Shown here piece by piece: positions 40,630 through 46,388 of a stretch of 64,000 bases of DNA (positions within the stretch are counted from its first letter, which is position 1; each line of letters starts with the position of its first letter). Origin of the DNA: Mucilaginibacter tundrae (GTDB lineage: Bacteria; Bacteroidota; Bacteroidia; Sphingobacteriales; Sphingobacteriaceae); contig NZ_JACCBZ010000008.1 of the NCBI RefSeq assembly GCF_013408825.1, positions 138,967 through 202,966 of the forward strand, given 5' to 3'. The notes below the pieces were generated by a model, which made no database searches, was not told the origin of the DNA, and saw only the letters and a program-made list of their open reading frames with translations. A program made the position numbers and the translations under genes.

Positions 40630-40875
40630 ATGAAAAAATTAGCATTAGGCATATGTATTTGCGCGGGCATCGCAATGGCATCATGCAAACAAAAAGCCGC
40701 CGAGGCAGCAGCTACCGATTCGGTTAAGGTAGACTCAACCTCGGCAATGGGCACCACAGGCAGTACTGGCTTAACAGGCAGCACAGGTTCAACCGGTCTG
40801 TCGGGCACTACTGGTACCTCAGGCACAATGGGTACAACCGCGGGTACCGGCGCTACTACGCCTCCGGCAAGTTAA
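40630..40875 (+). CDS. Small lipoprotein with Gly-X-Thr repeats
   Basis: 81 aa. Lipoprotein signal with lipobox M-A-S-C (Cys19). The mature part is low complexity: an Ala-rich start, D-S-V and D-S-T sequons, then about ten Gly-X-Y triplets (G-T-T-G-S-T-G-L-T...), a collagen-like spacing with mostly Thr in the third position. Predicted to be disordered and surface- or periplasm-facing, possibly O-glycosylated. First of four similar tandem genes. Confidence 0.75.
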   Translation: MKKLALGICICAGIAMASCKQKAAEAAATDSVKVDSTSAMGTTGSTGLTGSTGSTGLSGTTGTSGTMGTTAGTGATTPPAS

Positions 40876-41017
40876 AGGTTCAAACAAGTCGGCGGCAAGA
40901 TCTAATATCCTGCTGCCGACTGTAACACCTTAATCGCAGTAAATACGTCCCTAAATCAATATTACCGCAAACATTAGCCCTCCCAACTCGGTTGTTGATA
41001 TATAACCAAATACTAAT

Positions 41018-41257
41018 ATGAAAAAGCTAATTTTAGGCGTATGCCTTTGTGCCGGGATGGCAGCGTGCCAAACGAACATGAAAAAACCTAATGACGCTGC
41101 CGATTCACCGATGATGACCGGGAAAGCAGATCAGGCCGGTACAGTGAATGATTCATCCCATACAGCAGCCAATGCTGACTCGCAAAGGGTGGGTAAATCC
41201 AACGGAGCCCCAACAGATACTACAAGCACCGGATCGGGTAAATTGGATAAGCAATAA
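41018..41257 (+). CDS. Small disordered lipoprotein 2
   Basis: 79 aa; signal M-K-K-L-I-L-G-V-C-L-C-A-G-M-A-A-C with Cys17 as lipid anchor. The mature part is Asp/Ser/Thr/Asn-rich with one D-T-T sequon and no predictable fold. Signal peptide and length match the neighbours at 40630, 41276 and 41524, which suggests tandem duplication followed by rapid change of the mature part. Confidence 0.72.
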   Translation: MKKLILGVCLCAGMAACQTNMKKPNDAADSPMMTGKADQAGTVNDSSHTAANADSQRVGKSNGAPTDTTSTGSGKLDKQ

Positions 41258-41275
41258 CATAATAGATATATCACC

Positions 41276-41491
41276 ATGAAGAAAATATTTTTAGGCCTTT
41301 TCCTGTGCGGATCAATAGCGATAGCATCATCATGTGGCAGCCACAAAGCAACCAATGCTGCCGATGGTAACAATGCCCTGCTGGATTCATCTAAAAAAAC
41401 ACAGGACAGCACCAACGCCAAACCCGACAGCATTACACCAAAAGCTGTTGATAGCACTAACAAACCAACAGATACCATCAAAAAGAAATAA
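41276..41491 (+). CDS. Small disordered lipoprotein 3
   Basis: 71 aa; signal M-K-K-I-F-L-G-L-F-L-C-G-S-I-A with lipobox A-S-S-C (Cys20). The mature part has four D(S/T)(A/I/L/V/M/T) sequons (D-S-T, D-S-I, D-S-T, D-T-I) in 50 residues and a Lys-rich end. Eighteen bases behind gene 2, so probably co-transcribed with it. Confidence 0.72.
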   Translation: MKKIFLGLFLCGSIAIASSCGSHKATNAADGNNALLDSSKKTQDSTNAKPDSITPKAVDSTNKPTDTIKKK

Positions 41492-41523
41492 ACAGGCAGA
41501 GGTATTTACTTAGGTAGCTTTTT

Positions 41524-41787
41524 ATGAGAAAGATATTTTTAGCCATCTACCTTTGCGTAGGGCTGGCGGCATGCGGTAACGGTAATAACGATACCACCCA
41601 CACCGACAATAATTCGCCAGCCTTTACCGATACCTCAAGCACCACTTCGGGCAATATAGGCACTCCGGCTAAACAAAACGGCGACACTACTATTGACAGC
41701 ACTCACCGTGCCGCGCACGTGCCCCCAAACTCATCCGGCAAAACCAAAAATACCAACCCCGATACCACCAACGCCAGCAGCCACTAA
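41524..41787 (+). CDS. Small disordered lipoprotein 4
   Basis: 87 aa; signal M-R-K-I-F-L-A-I-Y-L-C-V-G-L-A-A-C (Cys17). The mature part is rich in Asn, Thr, Ser and Asp with D-T-T, D-T-T, D-S-T and D-T-T sequons. Last of the four-gene array, 32 bases behind gene 3. No recognised domain. Confidence 0.72.
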   Translation: MRKIFLAIYLCVGLAACGNGNNDTTHTDNNSPAFTDTSSTTSGNIGTPAKQNGDTTIDSTHRAAHVPPNSSGKTKNTNPDTTNASSH

Positions 41788-41814
41788 GTTTGAACTATAA
41801 TTAAAGATTACCAT

Positions 41815-42040
41815 AATTTCTTTATTATTCGTCAGTCCGAAGCTTTGGGTGAAAAAAGGGTAGAACTATGGTGGCATGTGTGGCTGCAGGGCATAGGAAA
41901 TTTTTACTGACGCCCGGGAACGAGAGGCGAAGCATGGGGTAAAAGATTCCGGCCCAGGTTCTGCCCGTTTTGCAGCGTAAAGCCTGTGCGGCAAAAAAGC
42001 CTTAGGACTGACTTGAATTTTTGATTCTTTTGTTTCAAGA
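41815..42040 (+). repeat. Left half of a dispersed repeat interrupted by the transposon
   Basis: This gene-free stretch (TCAGTCCGAAG..., CGCCCGGGAAC..., GATTCTTTTGTTTCAAGA at its end) corresponds to the left part of the dispersed palindromic repeats at 39.7-40.2 and 47.4 kb. Its right part continues beyond the transposon at 46246 (TTTCAAGACAAAAGAAC). Rejoined without the transposon and one TSD, the sequence forms the hairpin TTCTTTTGT-TTCAAG-ACAAAAGAA. Confidence 0.7.
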
Positions 42041-42064
42041 GGAGACTATATACGTGTTAGACCA
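42041..42064 (+). repeat. Left terminal inverted repeat of the transposon
   Basis: Begins GGAGACTATATACGTG and ends AGACCA; identical over 24 bases to the reverse complement of 46222-46245. Directly preceded by the duplicated target TTTCAAGA (42033-42040). Confidence 0.93.
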
Positions 42065-42066
42065 AA

Positions 42067-42255
42067 CTAATTAGATTTTTTATTTTTATTATGCGAGTAA
42101 ATTAAATAAATACCTAATAAAATTATCGCAAAGCAAACTCCTGTATATAATTCAGCATGATTAATTGTCATCATGCTATCTCCATAAAACATTAAAATCC
42201 CAATTAGCCATAAGAATGAAAAGCAAAAAAGCATTACAGCAATTGATATTTTCAT
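42067..42255 (-). CDS. Small two-span membrane protein (transposon cargo)
   Basis: 62 aa: M-K-I-S-I-A-V-M-L-F-C-F-S-F-L-W-L-I-G-I-L (first span, about 2-22), a short polar loop, a second span at about 34-53, and a basic tail (N-K-N-K-K-S-N). The ATG at 42255 is chosen because the upstream in-frame extension overlaps the 43-aa gene. It ends 2 bases inside the left inverted repeat. Unrecognised. Confidence 0.55.
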   Translation of the reverse strand: MKISIAVMLFCFSFLWLIGILMFYGDSMMTINHAELYTGVCFAIILLGIYLIYSHNKNKKSN

Positions 42256-42262
42256 TTTGAGG

Positions 42263-42394
42263 TTACTTTTTAATTTTTGGCTTAGGCGTTCCTTTCTTTT
42301 CAGCCTCAACCTTTTTAGGCGTAACGCTCGCTTTTATAATATTATGAAATATGTTACTTGCTTCTTTGGGGGTTTTATCTTCTTGCTTTGCCAT
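42263..42394 (-). CDS. 43-aa basic peptide (transposon cargo)
   Basis: A short gene not obvious from length alone: M-A-K-Q-E-D-K-T-P-K-E-A-S-N-I-F-H-N-I-I-K-A-S-V-T-P followed by a Lys/Pro-rich tail. The E-A-S-N-I-F-H-N-I-I-K-A-S-V segment looks like a conserved amphipathic helix and argues for a real protein. It ends 7 bases before the ATG of the 62-aa membrane protein, so the two form a mini-operon. Function unknown. Confidence 0.55.
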   Translation of the reverse strand: MAKQEDKTPKEASNIFHNIIKASVTPKKVEAEKKGTPKPKIKK

Positions 42395-42748
42395 AATGTA
42401 AAGTTAAAAAGAATAGTCTAAATAATAATCAATAAAAAATACTTGTATTACATTCATTATTTGATATGTTTTTTGTATCATTTTTTGTTTTTATTAAAGA
42501 TATTGGGTCTAATAGACAAAGTTCTAACAATTAAGTTTTCAACATCCTAACAGTAATTAACATCGTTATCTAGGGGGTAAACAGGCGTTTTAAGGCAACT
42601 TTAGCTATAAAGTGAAGGATTATCTTTCGCCGGCGAAAGATAATCCTTAATGAGTTTCTAATAATTTCATACGTGTTGTTTTTTTTCTATTGCTTTTGGT
42701 TATATAATAGCCTATATTTGCTATTGTCAAACAAAGTTATTTATCATT
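42395..42748. promoter_or_regulatory. Divergent regulatory region inside the transposon
   Basis: This 354-base gap separates the minus-strand 43-aa gene from the plus-strand 158-aa gene. It contains a perfect 34-bp palindrome (42615-42648) and the promoter of the 158-aa gene: TTG at 42690-42692, 20 bases, then TATATTTG at 42713-42720, 29 bases before the ATG. On the minus strand a TAACTTTA close to the 43-aa start is a weaker -7 candidate. Confidence 0.55.
42615..42648. repeat. Perfect 34-bp palindrome
   Basis: AAGGATTATCTTTCGCC is followed at once by its exact reverse complement GGCGAAAGATAATCCTT. With no loop it can extrude as a cruciform or serve as a dimeric protein-binding site. No T-run follows, so a simple terminator is less likely. 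Confidence 0.85.
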
Positions 42749-43225
42749 ATGAATTTTAAAGAAACTATCTCCGAGTTGGAGAATATGCTCTTTGCTCTAA
42801 ATCCAAAAGCAAGAGGATATTATGAAGCAATAGAAGCACTGCGAAATGTTGGGATTAAAGATTATGGGGAAATAAAAGCTGAAGCACCTGATTTTAGTAA
42901 ATTTAAGGTTGTTTACGACCCGAACACTAACATGAGGAACAAAACCCTTTTCGCAATTAGAGCGCTTAACAGATTTGTTAAGAATAAAGAAATAGCAAAA
43001 TATCTGCACGAGCAAGAACCTAATGTGCCTATAAAAGATTTTGTTACGGCTCTTTCTAATCCATTATTTTTTCTTAAAAACGAAAAGCGAATTCATAAAA
43101 TTAGTGTAGGCACTGGTAATAACGGGGTGTATTGGGGGTCGCTTAAATGGATTAATGAGGATGGGAGTATCAAGGCTGAACATAAGTATATTGAAGAGCC
43201 TAAACAGCCAGAGATTGATATTTAA
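42749..43225 (+). CDS. 158-aa protein, possible winged helix (transposon cargo)
   Basis: N-terminal helical part (K-E-T-I-S-E-L-E-N-M-L), then residues about 60-140 with the order helix-helix-helix-wing: L-F-A-I-R-A-L-N-R-F-V-K-N-K-E-I-A-K-Y-L-H, V-P-I-K-D-F-V-T-A-L-S-N-P-L-F-F-L-K, then I-S-V-G-T and G-V-Y-W-G-S-L-K-W. This pattern resembles a winged-helix DNA-binding domain. No known family is assigned. It has its own promoter and terminator. A regulatory or DNA-structural role for the transposon is a guess. Confidence 0.65.
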   Translation: MNFKETISELENMLFALNPKARGYYEAIEALRNVGIKDYGEIKAEAPDFSKFKVVYDPNTNMRNKTLFAIRALNRFVKNKEIAKYLHEQEPNVPIKDFVTALSNPLFFLKNEKRIHKISVGTGNNGVYWGSLKWINEDGSIKAEHKYIEEPKQPEIDI

Positions 43226-43230
43226 AAAAT

Positions 43231-43268
43231 AAGTCCGTTATCTTTTAAGACAACGGACTTGAGTTTTT
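43231..43268 (+). terminator. Terminator of the 158-aa gene
   Basis: AAGTCCGTT (43231-43239) pairs with AACGGACTT (43252-43260), followed by GAGTTTTT; 6 bases after the stop codon. Confidence 0.87.
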
Positions 43269-43429
43269 CTGTTCTGAAATAAAAGGGATGTTTTACGGTA
43301 GTCGTCAAACAAAGTAACGTAGCAAGATTAGCTACACATCGACCTTTTATTAAAAACAAAATTATGGGTTTACAGATTTTTGTCAATACTTAAAATGAAA
43401 TATTGTTTATTTAATGTAAGTGAAATAAA

Positions 43430-43650
43430 AAAGGGAATAACCAAATGATTATTCCCAAATAAGATACTTAACAATGTGGATGAAGAGTGTAGCTAATTTA
43501 TACTACAAGCCTCATGAGCGTTGGGAACACTATAGTCTGAAATCATAATCAGAAATGAGATAGAAATCCCCAGTAATCGCAAAGTTAAGCAGGAACATGG
43601 ACGTTGCGCCCCCATTGAAGTAGCCACCCTAAAGGTGGCTTTCCTGTTTT
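43430..43650 (+). ncRNA. Candidate structured non-coding RNA in the transposon
   Basis: Within a 575-base gene-free region (43226-43800). It opens with the perfect hairpin GGGAATAA (43433-43440)/TTATTCCC (43449-43456) and closes with AGCCACC (43622-43628)/GGTGGCT (43634-43640) followed by TTCCTGTTTT, which resembles a terminator. Between them is mixed-composition sequence without an ORF. It matches no RNA family I know. Its strand is inferred from the 3' hairpin. Confidence 0.35.
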
Positions 43651-43744
43651 ATAATGCTAATATACGATTAAAGTTATGTTTTTGCAATATGTTAAGTTTA
43701 AATATTTGATTAACAAATACTTAATAAAAATAAACATAAAATAA

Positions 43745-43777
43745 ATTTTGGTTTAAACCAAAATAATGTTATCTTTG
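43745..43777 (+). promoter_or_regulatory. Transposase promoter with palindromic operator
   Basis: TTTG at 43747-43750, exactly 19 bases, then TATCTTTG at 43770-43777: a consensus Bacteroidota promoter. The 20-bp perfect palindrome ATTTTGGTTTAAACCAAAAT (43745-43764) covers the -33 element and most of the spacer, where a bound dimer would block polymerase. AAGGAGG (43791-43797) is a good ribosome-binding site for the ATG at 43801. Confidence 0.75.
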
Positions 43778-43800
43778 TTATATAATAAAAAGGAGGCATT

Positions 43801-44724
43801 ATGAAAACATTTAAAAACATATTCGACTTTCAAGCGCACTTCAATACAGAAGAAAAGTGCAGAGAATATTTGGAGCAACAACGCTGGGGCAATACTCCTG
43901 CTTGTCCTTGCTGTGGCTCAACCAATGTTATTCGTTTTGCTACTAACAATAGGATTTTTAAGTGCAGAGAAAAAGAGTGCCGTAAGAAATTTAGCGTTAC
44001 CGTTGGTACTATATATGAGAACACAAAAATCCCATTGCAAAAATGGTTCTTAGCTACTTATATACTTGCTGTACATAGCAAAGGTATATCATCACTTCAA
44101 TTAGCTACATGGTTAGGCGTTACGCAAAAAACCGCATGGCACTTAAATCACCGTATCCGTGAAATGCTGTCATTTAATGCCCCTGAATTATTAGACGGTA
44201 TAGTTGAGATTGACGAAACATACGTAGGCGGTTCTGAAAGCAATAAACACGCTTCTAAACGTACTGTAAAAGGTGGTGCAGGTGGTAAAGCTATGGTATT
44301 GGGTGCGGTCGAAAGAGGCGGAAACGTTAAGACAAAAGTAATTGCTAAAACAGATCAACACAACATCATTCCAGTTATTAAAGAAACTGTTGCAGAGGGT
44401 AGCATTATGGTAACAGACGAGCACAACGCTTATAATAGCCTACATTTAGACTATACTCACAAAAGAGTTAACCACAGGGAAAAAGAGTACGTTAGACGTG
44501 AAGATATTGTTATTCATACAAACAGCATCGAGGGATTTTGGAATATCCTTAAAAAGCAAATTAACGGCATACACCACTCTGTTAGCCCGAAACACTTACA
44601 ACGCTATTGCGATGAAAGTGCATTCCGCTACAACCACCGTAAAGCGTTACAAGACGAGCGTTTTGCTGATGCTTTGGCTAACTGTGAGGGATCATTAAAA
44701 TATAAGAAACTAATAGGCAAATAA
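43801..44724 (+). CDS. IS1595-family transposase
   Basis: 307 aa. N-terminal zinc ribbon C35-x2-C38...C55-x4-C60, a helical region with a possible HTH (L-A-T-W-L-G-V-T-Q-K-T-A-W), then the DDE-type (ISXO2-like) catalytic domain: D138 in I-D-E-T-Y-V-G-G, D206 in V-T-D-E-H-N-A-Y, and N241-S-I-E-G-F-W-N-I-L-K251 as the third block (DDNK type). The frame is intact, and the flanking inverted repeats and target duplication are perfect, so recent activity is likely. The stop overlaps the next start (TAATG). Confidence 0.95.
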   Translation: MKTFKNIFDFQAHFNTEEKCREYLEQQRWGNTPACPCCGSTNVIRFATNNRIFKCREKECRKKFSVTVGTIYENTKIPLQKWFLATYILAVHSKGISSLQLATWLGVTQKTAWHLNHRIREMLSFNAPELLDGIVEIDETYVGGSESNKHASKRTVKGGAGGKAMVLGAVERGGNVKTKVIAKTDQHNIIPVIKETVAEGSIMVTDEHNAYNSLHLDYTHKRVNHREKEYVRREDIVIHTNSIEGFWNILKKQINGIHHSVSPKHLQRYCDESAFRYNHRKALQDERFADALANCEGSLKYKKLIGK

Positions 44725-44933
44725 TGGATAATCAAAAGTTTTTAAAAGAAATGGGGCAGAAAATAAGGACTTCCCGTAAAGCAAAAAAAATACCCATTAA
44801 TCAAATGGCGGTACTGGCTAAGATTGATATGTCTAATTTATCATTCTTAGAACGAGGCGAAAAGAATTGTCATATACTTAGCATTAAAAGTATAGCTGAT
44901 GTTCTGGAGATGGATGTAAAAGACTTTTTGTAA
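44724..44933 (+). CDS. XRE-family HTH regulator coupled to the transposase
   Basis: 69 aa Cro/C1-type helix-turn-helix: I-R-T-S-R-K-A-K-K-I-P-I-N-Q-M-A-V-L-A-K-I-D-M-S-N-L-S-F-L-E-R-G-E-K-N. Its ATG overlaps the transposase stop by one base, so translation is coupled. It may bind the palindrome at 43745-43764 in the shared promoter and thereby limit transposition (inference). It ends 8 bases before the convergent SecB-like gene's stop. Confidence 0.85.
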   Translation: MDNQKFLKEMGQKIRTSRKAKKIPINQMAVLAKIDMSNLSFLERGEKNCHILSIKSIADVLEMDVKDFL

Positions 44934-44941
44934 GATAAAAA

Positions 44942-45379
44942 TTATTCAGAAGATATTTCTTCTTGTCCATTAACAACCTCTATATCCCCACCTTTAAAAA
45001 CTTGTGGTGGAATAATTATAGTCCCTGCATTAGCGCCCATATTCGCAGTAATTGTGGATATAAAAGACCGCACATATGGAAATAAAATTGCAGGTGCATT
45101 AGTATGCATGAAAATTTTATTGTGTTCGTCTGTAGCTTCTGTGTTTAATATAAATGACCCACTTAACGATAATTCTATTTTAAAAAAACTGTCTGATTCT
45201 ACAGTTACATCCATTAGTATTTTAAAATTTTCAGGTTTTTCGTGGTCTAACCAAATTTTTGGTATAATCGTTTGCCGGATTTCAGCACCCGCATCGGCAT
45301 ATTTTTTAAGCACGACAATATTGACAGATTGTATATCTGTTCCAGTAAAATTTAATCTGGGTTGGTTTGTTACTGACAT
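44942..45379 (-). CDS. SecB-like chaperone (CmdC-like)
   Basis: 145 aa. The C-terminal half has the SecB signature: N-A-P-A-I-L-F-P-Y-V-R-S-F-I-S-T-I-T-A-N, then I-I-I-P-P-Q-V-F in place of SecB's L-N-L-A-P-V-N-F. Beta-rich core before it (D-V-T-V-E-S...F-K-I-E-L-S-L-S-G-S-F), acidic tail after it. SecB-like proteins in toxin-antitoxin-chaperone systems fold and protect the antitoxin. The ATG overlaps the stop of the 75-aa gene (TAATG), so they are coupled. General SecB would not be expected on a transposon, which favours the TAC role. Confidence 0.85.
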   Translation of the reverse strand: MSVTNQPRLNFTGTDIQSVNIVVLKKYADAGAEIRQTIIPKIWLDHEKPENFKILMDVTVESDSFFKIELSLSGSFILNTEATDEHNKIFMHTNAPAILFPYVRSFISTITANMGANAGTIIIPPQVFKGGDIEVVNGQEEISSE

Positions 45380-45606
45380 TAAGCGGCTTCGTTGTAATCG
45401 TTTTCTGAAAAATCACACGAAACTTCAAATACAGTGGTAGTATTAACTATGATTTTATCTGAACAATCAAAGTCTTCCGTATATCCTCCGCTTAATTTTA
45501 CCATTCGTTCCTCATCTAAAACTTTGAAAAGCTCTTGGTAGGAATTGGAAGTCTGATTAGCTAAAAAGCTATCAATTTCCTTTTCTAATTTTTCTAAATC
45601 AAGCAT
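45379..45606 (-). CDS. 75-aa protein, predicted antitoxin (CmdA-like position)
   Basis: Starts M-L-D-L-E-K-L-E-K-E-I-D-S-F-L at 45606, 10 bases after the toxin frame's end; an upstream ATG at 45645 would overlap the toxin gene and is less likely. Small, acidic, helical at the N-terminus, with a C-terminal T-V-F-E-V-S-C-D-F-S-E-N-D-Y-N-E-A-A that could be the chaperone-dependent tail known from SecB-linked antitoxins. No motif identifies it; the antitoxin call rests on its place between an ART-like toxin and a SecB-like chaperone. Confidence 0.6.
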   Translation of the reverse strand: MLDLEKLEKEIDSFLANQTSNSYQELFKVLDEERMVKLSGGYTEDFDCSDKIIVNTTTVFEVSCDFSENDYNEAA

Positions 45607-45616
45607 AATAAAATCA

Positions 45617-46120
45617 TTAACAAACAGCTTCGTAATGGACGGCAAAGTTAGAAACTATATTTAAATTAAAAGCAACTAATTGTATTCTTTTACGATAGTA
45701 CAATTTTTGTACCATACTTCTTTCAGCATTTGTTGAAATATCCTGAAACATAATTCCAGAAATACTTTTCCAAACATTATTCTTAAACAGTATATCATTC
45801 ATTTCTTTAATTGTAGCCTTACGACCTAATTTTTAAAAAATATCCTGCGAAATCCTATCCATATGTTTTAAGAAAAACTTGTAATGAACTTCATTGAATA
45901 CAGTATCAAGTACGTCTTCGCAATCAATTTTACTTATATATACAACAAATTTACCGAAAGATGTTTTGCCCTCTTTGCCCCAAATAATTGCATCCGCATC
46001 ATCATCCCAAAAATAGAACCCGCTACCAAGCCATGCATTATATCTATTACATCTTATAGGTTTTATTAGATAAGGAAGGCTGTACCCTTGAGTGTGGTAC
46101 ATCGTGCGTATATTGGACAT
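45617..46120 (-). pseudogene. ADP-ribosyltransferase-like toxin gene with in-frame TAA
   Basis: The frame from the ATG at 46120 codes 95 residues, meets TAA at 45835-45833, then stays open in the same frame for 71 more residues. The first part has the H-Y signature of PARP/diphtheria-type ADP-ribosyltransferases: Y8-H9-T10 and L-G-S-G-F-Y36-F-W, with A-x-x-W-G after it. The last part (Y-Y-R-K-R-I-Q-L-V-A-F-N) looks like the final core strand with the third motif. A single C-to-T change (CAA to TAA) would explain the stop. First gene of the toxin, small protein, SecB-like order of CmdTAC. A GTG at 46186 could extend the N-terminus. Confidence 0.7.
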
Positions 46121-46221
46121 TTTAACAATTATACAAATAAATAATTGATACAAACAACAAGGTGTATATTCTAATTTATTTTTCACCTTTTATATATCAT
46201 AAAAAGCCTTAATTTTCCTCA

Positions 46222-46245
46222 TGGTCTAACACGTATATAGTCTCC
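46222..46245 (-). repeat. Right terminal inverted repeat of the transposon
   Basis: Begins TGGTCTAACACG and ends TATAGTCTCC; exact reverse complement of 42041-42064, followed directly by the second target copy TTTCAAGA (46246-46253). Confidence 0.93.
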
Positions 46246-46375
46246 TTTCAAGACAAAAGAACTAGTCCTGCCGCGGCAATGAGCGGCAAAAATACTGTTT
46301 GAAACGAAATTACCCTCAATAGTCTGATCAATGTCAACACACAAACGCCTATAAATCCCCAAATAAAAAATTCCC

Positions 46376-46383
46376 TATCTTTG
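46376..46383 (+). promoter_or_regulatory. Promoter -7 box close to the radical SAM start
   Basis: TATCTTTG is a perfect TAnnTTTG match ending only 5 bases before the ATG at 46389, so the transcript would be leaderless or nearly so. No clear -33 TTTG. Confidence 0.55.
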
Positions 46384-46388
46384 CACCA

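Larger units (their letters stand above)
42041..46245. mobile_element. IS1595-family transposon carrying a TAC-like operon
   Basis: A 4205-bp unit bounded by 24-bp perfect terminal inverted repeats (42041-42064 and 46222-46245) and an 8-bp direct duplication TTTCAAGA (42033-42040 and 46246-46253). The IS1595 family is known for 8-bp duplications. Contents from left: a 62-aa membrane protein and a 43-aa protein (minus), a 34-bp palindrome, a 158-aa protein (plus), a gene-free region with RNA-like hairpins, the transposase and a coupled XRE regulator (plus), then the minus-strand operon of ART-like toxin, 75-aa protein and SecB-like chaperone. AT-rich throughout. Confidence 0.92.

Noticed and set aside
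43430..43650. Retron or CRISPR-associated RNA
   Set aside because: No reverse transcriptase or Cas gene is near, and no repeat-spacer pattern exists; left as an unassigned candidate RNA.
44942..45379. Housekeeping SecB
   Set aside because: The gene lies within precise transposon ends, is coupled to a 75-aa gene and follows an ART-like toxin; a chromosomal export chaperone would not be expected in that setting.
45617..45802. Separate 61-aa gene between the ART-like and antitoxin-like genes
   Set aside because: It lies in exactly the same frame as the ART-like ORF and is joined to it by codons 97-106 after a single TAA; it is better read as the 3' part of the interrupted toxin gene.
37253..46245. 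Prophage
   Set aside because: Despite AT-rich blocks and defence-like genes, no capsid, terminase, portal, integrase or tail genes are present.
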